A stretch of DNA of 64,000 nt from Paenibacillus pedocola (GTDB lineage Bacteria; Bacillota; Bacilli; Paenibacillales; Paenibacillaceae): positions 1,302,001 to 1,366,000 of the forward strand of contig NZ_CP134223.1 of assembly GCF_031599675.1 (NCBI RefSeq), given 5' to 3'. Under the pieces are notes generated by a model, which saw only the letters and a list, made by a program, of their open reading frames with translations, was not told the origin of the DNA and did not search any database. Position 1 is the stretch's first letter. Each line of letters starts with the position of its first letter. The position numbers and the translations under genes are program-made. Below are positions 58,290 through 64,000 of the stretch, in pieces.

Positions 58290-59831
58290 ATGGGAACATC
58301 ACGGATTGGCAGGGAAGTACATAAGATTTTGCTAAGTTTTTGGAGTGGTATATTGCTAGTATTTCTACTAGGAGTGGCAGGGCCTGCAGAGGCAGCGGCT
58401 AATATTGTGAATCCTGACCAGGTTTATTCCTATACGATTATGCAGAGAGATATTGAACGGTTAGTGAAGGCGTACCCGGACCTGGTATCTATGGAGGCAC
58501 TGGGGCAGAGTCCCTACGGGCGGCAGTTGTGGGCTGTAAAGCTGGGCAGAGGAGAATCCGTGCTGTTCCTTAACGGTTCACACCATGCCAGAGAGTGGAT
58601 GACAACTACTGTGCTGATGAAAATGATTGATACATATGCCCAGGCCTATGCTAACAATACAGCCATTGCCGGTTACAACGTCCGCCAGCTTCTGGATGAA
58701 GTAAGCATCTGGCTGGTTCCGATGGTCAATCCGGATGGGGTTACCTTGGTCCAGCAAGGCACGGCCGGACTTCCGGCAGCACTGGCCCAGACGCTGCGCC
58801 GTTATAATGGCAATAGTACAAATTTTACCCGCTGGAAGGCGAATATGCAGGGGATTGACCTCAACCGCCAATATCCGGCTAACTGGAACACAATCAGGAA
58901 TGCGGGCTCATATCCGTGGTATCAGAATTATAAAGGGCAACGGCCTGCACAAGCGCCGGAAGTACAGACCATGATGGATTTTACGTATAGAATAGATCCG
59001 GAGGTAACGATCTCTTATCACAGCTCCGGGGAAATCGTTTTTTGGCATTTCAATACACTGGGCAGCAATTTGTCCCGCGACCGGACGATGGCCCGGGCAC
59101 TTGGCAGTCTGACCAGTTATTCGCTGGTAGCACCGGAGAACAACCCGTCGGGCGGCGGCTACAAGGACTGGTTCATTCAGGAGTTTGGCCGTCCCGGATT
59201 TACGGTTGAAATTGCAAGATATGCTGGTGAGACAGAGGTTCCGTTGAGCCAGTTTGCAAGCATCTGGAAGGATAACAGGGCGGTAGGGCTATATTCCGCG
59301 GGGCAGTCTTACTCCTTATGGCTGAAAAAGCAGAAGGTCCAGTATCTGCAGCAGTCTATGGATTTACTGGCCGGTACTGAGTTATATGCCTCGATAGGGG
59401 CTTCAGCCAGCGGCATCAATCTGCTGCCGCAAAGGCTTCATGTTATCGCCAAGAAGGGTGACTGGTATCAAGTGCAGGTGAGTGAAGGCGTGGGCTGGAT
59501 TCATCCTGCTTCGGGGAAGCTGGCCGTGGTTGAGGAGATTATGGCAACTGCTGAATTGAAGTTGAGTTCTCAGGCATATAAATATCCGGATAGATACGCT
59601 CCTAAAGTTACGAATTTGGAACCGCAGGCTGTTCAGGTAACCGGCAGATGGGGAAACTGGCTACTTGCCTCCACTCCAAGCGGAAACTGGTGGATTGACG
59701 GACGAATGGCCGAGCTAACCTGGCCGGTTAAACCAACTGAGCAAGACACGTCAATCGGACCAGAGCAAGCCGCACCAAGTGAACCGGAGGTATCCGGACA
59801 GATCGAGCCAGAGCCTGTGAGCATGCCGTAA
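58290..59831 (+). CDS. M14-family zinc carboxypeptidase with C-terminal SH3-like domain
   Basis: A 513-residue exported enzyme with a signal peptide (GILLVFLLGVAGPAEAAA). In the M14 domain (about 45-335) the zinc ligands are HHAREW (His and Glu, about 98-101) and the His of ISYHSSGE (about 249). Substrate Arg and catalytic Glu candidates are in GIDLNRQYP and FTVEIARY. A region with two bacterial SH3-like units follows (LHVIAKKGDWYQVQVSEGVG; VQVTGRWGNWLLASTPSGNW), perhaps binding the cell wall. The Pro/Glu-rich tail is low in complexity. It may cleave peptidoglycan peptides (gamma-D-Glu-mDAP type) or environmental peptides. Confidence 0.85.
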   Translation: MGTSRIGREVHKILLSFWSGILLVFLLGVAGPAEAAANIVNPDQVYSYTIMQRDIERLVKAYPDLVSMEALGQSPYGRQLWAVKLGRGESVLFLNGSHHAREWMTTTVLMKMIDTYAQAYANNTAIAGYNVRQLLDEVSIWLVPMVNPDGVTLVQQGTAGLPAALAQTLRRYNGNSTNFTRWKANMQGIDLNRQYPANWNTIRNAGSYPWYQNYKGQRPAQAPEVQTMMDFTYRIDPEVTISYHSSGEIVFWHFNTLGSNLSRDRTMARALGSLTSYSLVAPENNPSGGGYKDWFIQEFGRPGFTVEIARYAGETEVPLSQFASIWKDNRAVGLYSAGQSYSLWLKKQKVQYLQQSMDLLAGTELYASIGASASGINLLPQRLHVIAKKGDWYQVQVSEGVGWIHPASGKLAVVEEIMATAELKLSSQAYKYPDRYAPKVTNLEPQAVQVTGRWGNWLLASTPSGNWWIDGRMAELTWPVKPTEQDTSIGPEQAAPSEPEVSGQIEPEPVSMP

Positions 59832-59877
59832 TTATATAAATTCATATCATATCGATCCCGTAATAACCTGCATCAAA

Positions 59878-59927
59878 GAAAGGGGGGGTGTTCCAAGCCG
59901 TATAACGGCTTGCGGAACACCCCCTTT
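59878..59927. terminator. Bidirectional terminator between convergent genes
   Basis: AAAGGGGG..TGTTCC and GGAACACCCCCTTT form a long stem, with a second stem AAGCCGT/ACGGCTT at its tip. Confidence 0.8.
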
Positions 59928-59934
59928 ATAACTT

Positions 59935-60837
59935 CTATTCCTCGCTTGCACTGCCGCCGATCTTCCGGCCAATCCATTCTTCATAGGATTTGATTACTGC
60001 GGACAGGTCTTCGTCCCCATAACCATGATTGAAGCCGGCCTGGAACATGCTCTTGGCTACACCGAGCATCGGTGTGGGCACGCCTGTGGCATCGCTGAGT
60101 GAGGAAGCGAGCTTCAGATCCTTCAGCATAAGAGCCAGTGAAAACTGATTGCTGAAGTCATTGTCGATGATCTTGCGTCCCTTGAGCTCGGCTTGTTTGC
60201 TGCCTGCCGAACCGTTCTGGACAAGCTCCAGGAACTTGTCTGCCGGTACGCCGTTCTTCACGGCGATGGAGAAGCCTTCCGCGAGTGCGACGTTATGGAT
60301 GCCGACCATAGAGTTGTGGGCCAGCTTCGCTACGGCACCGCTGCCGTTATCACCCATATGCAGCAGGAGGCGGCCCATGGTGTCGAAGATATCCCGGTGC
60401 GCTTCGATGACTTCTGCTTTGCCGCCAACCATAAATACAAGAGTACCTTCGATTGCAGCCGGTTTGCTGCCTGTTACCGGAGCATCAAGGAAGCTGCCGC
60501 CCCGTTCTTCCACCGCTGCAGCGATTTCTTTAACCAGTCCGGGGGAAATGGTGCTGGAATCGATGACCACGGCTCCCGGCTTAAGGGCAGCCAGTATGCC
60601 GTTCTCACTGTAGAACACCTCACGGATCGAATCATCGTTGCTGATCATGGTAATAATAACATCCTTGCCCTGTGCCGCAGCCTGTGGAGTAGCCGCCGCT
60701 TGTGCCCCTTCTTCTTCCAGCGGCTTGCATTTCGCAGCCGTGCGGTTATATACCGTAACCTGAAATCCGCTTTTCAGCAGATTGGAGGCCATAGGAGCAC
60801 CCATTGTTCCGAGTCCGATAAATCCGATCTGTTTCAT
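59935..60837 (-). CDS. 3-hydroxyisobutyrate dehydrogenase-family NAD(P)-dependent oxidoreductase
   Basis: Started at the ATG at 60837 (GGTGGAG upstream), dropping 10 residues. The 300 residues begin with the family motif GFIGLGTMGAPMASNLLKSG, then NRTAAKCKPLEEEGA. The substrate motif is DAPVTGSKPAAIEGTL and the catalytic Lys lies in GSGAVAKLAHNSMVG. The family covers 3-hydroxyisobutyrate, glyoxylate/succinic semialdehyde and related reductases. The exact substrate is unknown. Confidence 0.85.
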   Translation of the reverse strand: MKQIGFIGLGTMGAPMASNLLKSGFQVTVYNRTAAKCKPLEEEGAQAAATPQAAAQGKDVIITMISNDDSIREVFYSENGILAALKPGAVVIDSSTISPGLVKEIAAAVEERGGSFLDAPVTGSKPAAIEGTLVFMVGGKAEVIEAHRDIFDTMGRLLLHMGDNGSGAVAKLAHNSMVGIHNVALAEGFSIAVKNGVPADKFLELVQNGSAGSKQAELKGRKIIDNDFSNQFSLALMLKDLKLASSLSDATGVPTPMLGVAKSMFQAGFNHGYGDEDLSAVIKSYEEWIGRKIGGSASEE

Positions 60838-61137
60838 TCCATCTCCACCTTCACTCTTTAAGTTCACTACAGAGATTGAACCTTTCAGTTATTTGCGGGT
60901 TCATTTCCTCTAGCCGTGTTTTTCTACATTCTATCACGGCATTTAGGGTTGTTCCACAGGGCAGCATATCTTTGTATATACGGCAAGCGCTTCCATGAAA
61001 CTCTCAAAAACATGGTCCAAAAGCCGTGGATGTGCCCTAAGACCTTGCCAGTCAAGGCAAATTAAAGTATCCTAGAGTATAAAGTTGTAACAAACGGTGT
61101 TAAATCTAAAGAGATAAACAGGAGGTTACCATAACCG

Positions 61138-62493
61138 ATGTCCAAGAAGATTAATTTTGACTACAGCAAAGCCCTGTCCTTCTTCAACCAGCATGAAATT
61201 GACTATTTTGCCGCTCCGATTCAATTAGCCCACGAGCAATTGCATAACAAGACTGGAGTAGGCTCTGATTTCCTGGGCTGGATCGATCTCCCTAACGCTT
61301 ATGACAAGGAGGAGTTCGCCCGTATTCAAGCGGCAGCCAAGAAGATCCAGAGTGATTCTGACGTGCTGATTGTTATCGGTATCGGCGGTTCTTATCTGGG
61401 GGCACGCGCTGCCATTGAGGCACTTACGCATTCCTTTTACAATAACCTTTCCAAAGATCAGCGCAAGACACCGGAAGTATATTTTGCCGGTAACAACATC
61501 AGCTCTACATACATCACGCACCTGCTTGATCTGGTGGAAGGCAAAGACTTCTCCGTGAACGTAATCTCCAAATCTGGTACAACAACTGAGCCGGCTATCG
61601 CTTTCCGCATTTTCCGCGCAGCACTGGAGAAGAAATATGGCAAGGAAGAAGCACGCAAACGCATTTACGCTACCACAGACAAGGAAAAAGGCGCTCTCAA
61701 GAAGCTGGCTAACGAAGAAGGCTACGAGTCGTTCATTATTCCTGACGATGTAGGCGGACGTTATTCCGTGCTGACACCGGTAGGACTTCTGCCGATCGCT
61801 GTTGCGGGAATCAACATTGAAGAAATGATGCAGGGGGCAGCAGCCGCAGCGGATGAGTTCAACAATCCGGATGTAGCTACGAACCAGGCTTATCAATATG
61901 CTGCAGTGCGCAACGCGCTGTACCGTAAAGGCAAAACTACAGAGATTCTCGTGAACTACGAGCCGTCCCTGCACTTTGTCTCCGAATGGTGGAAACAATT
62001 GTTCGGCGAAAGTGAAGGCAAGGATTACAAAGGTATCTATCCTTCTTCCGTTGACTTCTCTACGGATCTGCACTCCATGGGCCAGTTCATTCAAGAGGGC
62101 AACCGCAACATCTTCGAAACGGTGATCCAAGTGGAGCAAGTCCGTCATCACATTACGCTTGAGAGCGATGCTGACGATCTTGACGGCCTGAATTTCCTTT
62201 CCGGTCAAACCGTTGATTTTGTAAACAAGAAGGCATTCCAAGGAACACTGCTGGCGCACACAGACGGACAAGTGCCGAATCTGGTAGTCACCATTCCGGA
62301 TCAGACTCCTTATACTTTTGGTTACCTGGTTTATTTCTTTGAAAAAGCCTGCGGTATCAGCGGATATCTGCTTGGCGTTAACCCGTTTGACCAACCGGGC
62401 GTAGAAGCATACAAGAAGAATATGTTCGCGCTGCTGGGCAAACCGGGCTACGAAAAAGAAAAAGCGGAGCTGGAAGCCAGACTTACTGAATAG
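61138..62493 (+). CDS. pgi: Glucose-6-phosphate isomerase
   Basis: A 451-residue enzyme converting glucose-6-phosphate to fructose-6-phosphate in glycolysis. The motifs [34 protein letters not shown] and [20 protein letters not shown] are all present. Length matches the Bacillales form. AGGAGG lies a rather long 12 bases before the ATG, and no better in-frame start is visible. Its 270-base upstream gap shows no gene. Confidence 0.95.
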   Translation: MSKKINFDYSKALSFFNQHEIDYFAAPIQLAHEQLHNKTGVGSDFLGWIDLPNAYDKEEFARIQAAAKKIQSDSDVLIVIGIGGSYLGARAAIEALTHSFYNNLSKDQRKTPEVYFAGNNISSTYITHLLDLVEGKDFSVNVISKSGTTTEPAIAFRIFRAALEKKYGKEEARKRIYATTDKEKGALKKLANEEGYESFIIPDDVGGRYSVLTPVGLLPIAVAGINIEEMMQGAAAAADEFNNPDVATNQAYQYAAVRNALYRKGKTTEILVNYEPSLHFVSEWWKQLFGESEGKDYKGIYPSSVDFSTDLHSMGQFIQEGNRNIFETVIQVEQVRHHITLESDADDLDGLNFLSGQTVDFVNKKAFQGTLLAHTDGQVPNLVVTIPDQTPYTFGYLVYFFEKACGISGYLLGVNPFDQPGVEAYKKNMFALLGKPGYEKEKAELEARLTE

Positions 62494-62534
62494 CATTACG
62501 GCACACCACAGACCATTCATACAAATGCAGTAAC

Positions 62535-62575
62535 TGGGAGCAGTCCGCAGGTAATTCTTACCGGGGCTGCTCCCA
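62535..62575 (+). terminator. Hairpin after pgi, probable terminator
   Basis: TGGGAGCAG (62535-62543) pairs perfectly with CTGCTCCCA (62567-62575), with a further stem inside. A T-run is lacking, so it may act mainly as a 3' mRNA stabiliser. Confidence 0.5.
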
Positions 62576-62617
62576 AACTATATCAAGTTATCATAGACAG
62601 GTAAGGACTGGAACAGG

Positions 62618-63250
62618 ATGCTGGAACAATATCGGACGGTGCGTTCTCCCGGGTCCCGGGAAGTCGTAATCCGTAAGTCGCGGTTTATCGGCCATGTAAT
62701 GCCGGTGGACAATGAAGAAGAAGCTGTGCAATTTATCGAGAACATCAAGAAACAGCATTGGAATGCCACACATAACTGCTCCGCTTATATGATTGGAGAA
62801 CGAGACGAGATTCAAAGACAGTCAGACGACGGGGAACCGAGTGGAACGGCCGGTAAACCGATTTTGGAAGTAATCCGCAACCAACAAGTTAAAAATGTCG
62901 CAATTGTCGTTACCCGTTATTTCGGAGGTATCATGCTGGGAGCAGGCGGACTAATCCGGGCGTATACGGATGGTGCGGTTCTGGCCCTGGAGGCCGGAGA
63001 AGTCATCACCCGTGTGTTAAGGCGCGAAGTGTTCGTGCAGATCGACTATACCTGGCTCGGCAAGGTAGAGAATGAACTGCGGAGCAGAGCCATTAAGACC
63101 GGCGAAACTGCTTTTACCGATACAGTGACGCTGCTGTGTCTTCCGCGGAATGATGAAGGTGACGCCTTTATGGCATGGATAACAGATCTTACCCAGGGGC
63201 AAGCACTGGTTACAGAAGGGCGGCGGATTTACTACAGCGAAGGGGAATAG
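62618..63250 (+). CDS. YigZ/IMPACT-family protein
   Basis: A 210-residue protein with the UPF0029/IMPACT domain: SRFIGHVMPVDNEEEAVQFI, DDGEPSGTAGKPILEVI and VVTRYFGGIMLGAGGLIRAY. A C-terminal DUF1949-like alpha/beta domain follows. The family is linked to translation or stress control, but its bacterial function is not settled; it is the counterpart of B. subtilis YvyE. It lies 3 bases upstream of the TetR gene. Confidence 0.9.
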   Translation: MLEQYRTVRSPGSREVVIRKSRFIGHVMPVDNEEEAVQFIENIKKQHWNATHNCSAYMIGERDEIQRQSDDGEPSGTAGKPILEVIRNQQVKNVAIVVTRYFGGIMLGAGGLIRAYTDGAVLALEAGEVITRVLRREVFVQIDYTWLGKVENELRSRAIKTGETAFTDTVTLLCLPRNDEGDAFMAWITDLTQGQALVTEGRRIYYSEGE

Positions 63251-63253
63251 ATT

Positions 63254-63835
63254 ATGGCAAGAAGAGCAGTGGAGCGGGAGTTGTCGAGAGAAAGGATTCT
63301 GGAGGCGGCAAGGCATCTGTTTATTACCAAAGGCTACCGTGCGATTTCTATGCGCAGCATCGGTCAGCATTTGGGGTACAGCCATGGCTCACTCTATTAT
63401 CATTTCAAAGAAAAAGCAGAGTTATTTTATGCGATTGTTGTTGAAGATTTCAATCACGTGGCAGCATTGCTTAGCGAGGCAATGAACAACCCTCCTGAAC
63501 CGGGGATGACCCGGGTAGAACAGCTTGTGATGGAATTTATCCGTTTTGGACTGGATCATCCTTATCAGTATGAGATCATGTTTATGATCCGTGATGAAGA
63601 GCTTCTCGCGTATTGCCGGGCAGAACAGGGACGATGTTTTGAGTTATTCGCAGGCATTGTGCGCCGGCATATGAAGGAAGAAGGATATGTTTCCGAGGAT
63701 TGGCAGAGTGTTCCGCTGACATTATTTTTATCTGCTCACGGATTTATTTCATATTATATTCAGGATAAGGTATCATTCGAGGACGTGAAGCAGGCGGCAC
63801 TGACGCATATTAAGGTACTGAGCCGCAGTTTATAG
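63254..63835 (+). CDS. TetR-family transcription regulator
   Basis: A 193-residue protein with an N-terminal TetR helix-turn-helix (ERILEAARHLFITKGYRAIS, then IGQHLGYSHGSLYYHFKEKA) and a C-terminal ligand domain of the TetR_C_33-like kind. It forms an operon with the YigZ gene (3-base gap). Its target may be this unit itself, but no operator is visible. A strong terminator follows. Confidence 0.85.
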   Translation: MARRAVERELSRERILEAARHLFITKGYRAISMRSIGQHLGYSHGSLYYHFKEKAELFYAIVVEDFNHVAALLSEAMNNPPEPGMTRVEQLVMEFIRFGLDHPYQYEIMFMIRDEELLAYCRAEQGRCFELFAGIVRRHMKEEGYVSEDWQSVPLTLFLSAHGFISYYIQDKVSFEDVKQAALTHIKVLSRSL

Positions 63836-63924
63836 AGTGCAATTTTTTTGGGGCTCTTCGCTTTAGAGCTGTGCATTGGTATAACTTTGCTTGGTGAAAG
63901 TGTTATAGAAGCTATATATTATAT

Positions 63925-63966
63925 AGAAGCGGCTCCTTAGAATCGGACGGAGCCGCTTCTTTTTTC
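63925..63966 (+). terminator. Terminator after the yigZ-tetR unit
   Basis: AGAAGCGGCTCC (63925-63936) pairs perfectly with GGAGCCGCTTCT (63949-63960), followed by six T residues. Confidence 0.88.
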
Positions 63967-64000
63967 GAATAACAGGATAACCGGATCAGCCCTCGATAAT

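Noticed and set aside
61225..62520. 431-codon open frame antisense to pgi
   Set aside because: Codon bias of pgi leaves the opposite strand open; the translation is Cys/Arg-rich with no family signature.
63986..64000. 3' end of a leftward gene at the right window edge
   Set aside because: A minus-strand frame ending IIEG-stop fits the last 15 bases, but that is too short to support a call.
1..64000. CRISPR arrays, insertion sequences, rRNA genes
   Set aside because: No regularly spaced repeats, transposase motifs or rRNA-like sequence were seen on either strand.

Overview
The window looks like a chromosomal segment of an endospore-forming member of the Bacillota, most probably Paenibacillus. 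The evidence is strong AGGAGG ribosome binding sites with frequent TTG/GTG starts, intermediate GC content, S-layer-homology and copper-amine-oxidase-N-terminal-like exported proteins, a spore cortex gene (cmpA), a Bacillales-type SprT gene, and many intrinsic terminators. The genus is inferred from protein style; no 16S or database comparison was possible. There is no rRNA operon, CRISPR array, integrase or recognisable insertion sequence.

Layout. 0-12.5 kb is a mosaic of short transcription units: a partial CdaR-type regulator, lipoproteins, an SLH protein, a Tet(M)-family GTPase, a histidine phosphatase, a CGNR-like regulator, DinB, an unlabelled 56-residue membrane protein, cmpA (45 codons, TTG start), SprT, a pentapeptide-repeat protein, an amidohydrolase, an Lrp-type regulator and a metallo-beta-lactamase-fold hydrolase. 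12.6-12.9 kb holds tRNA-Asn and tRNA-Ser. 13.4-19.3 kb is a five-gene branched-chain-amino-acid-type ABC importer followed by alanine dehydrogenase. 19.4-21.3 kb holds tRNA-Glu and two identical tRNA-Leu(GAG) genes that bracket a PAS protein and two helix-turn-helix genes. 21.4-24.8 kb carries peroxide and thiol genes (glutathione peroxidase, Ohr, DCC protein) and a copper-amine-oxidase-N-like exported protein.

25.1-35.7 kb is a canonical Gram-positive Tad/Flp pilus operon: TadZ, TadA, TadB, TadC, a Flp prepilin with a G|xxxxE site, TadE-type pseudopilins, a large TadG-like protein, an A24 prepilin peptidase and an FHA protein. 35.7-39.3 kb holds an epimerase-like protein, a DUF2621-type membrane protein, endonuclease IV and PurU.

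39.5-53.1 kb is a second, divergent Tad-like locus: CpaB-like, a TadZ-like protein lacking both P-loop lysines, a divergent CpaF ATPase, TadB- and TadC-like membrane proteins, two tandem paralogous 71- and 47-residue membrane proteins, and two short anchored proteins. No G|xxxxE prepilin site and no peptidase is seen in it. It ends in three exported proteins of 210, 753 and 1317 residues, the last two built from PKD-like repeats. I consider this locus the best candidate for an undescribed system: an export or surface-fibre machine derived from Tad that displays large repeat proteins without canonical prepilin processing.

53.2-64 kb returns to housekeeping: a papain-like NlpC/P60-type protein, transketolase, PpnP, an alpha/beta hydrolase, a GNAT protein, an M14 carboxypeptidase, a 3-hydroxyisobutyrate-dehydrogenase-type enzyme, glucose-6-phosphate isomerase, a YigZ/IMPACT protein and a TetR regulator. 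Both Tad loci are preceded by a strong intrinsic-terminator hairpin just upstream of the first gene, suggesting attenuation control at least for the first.
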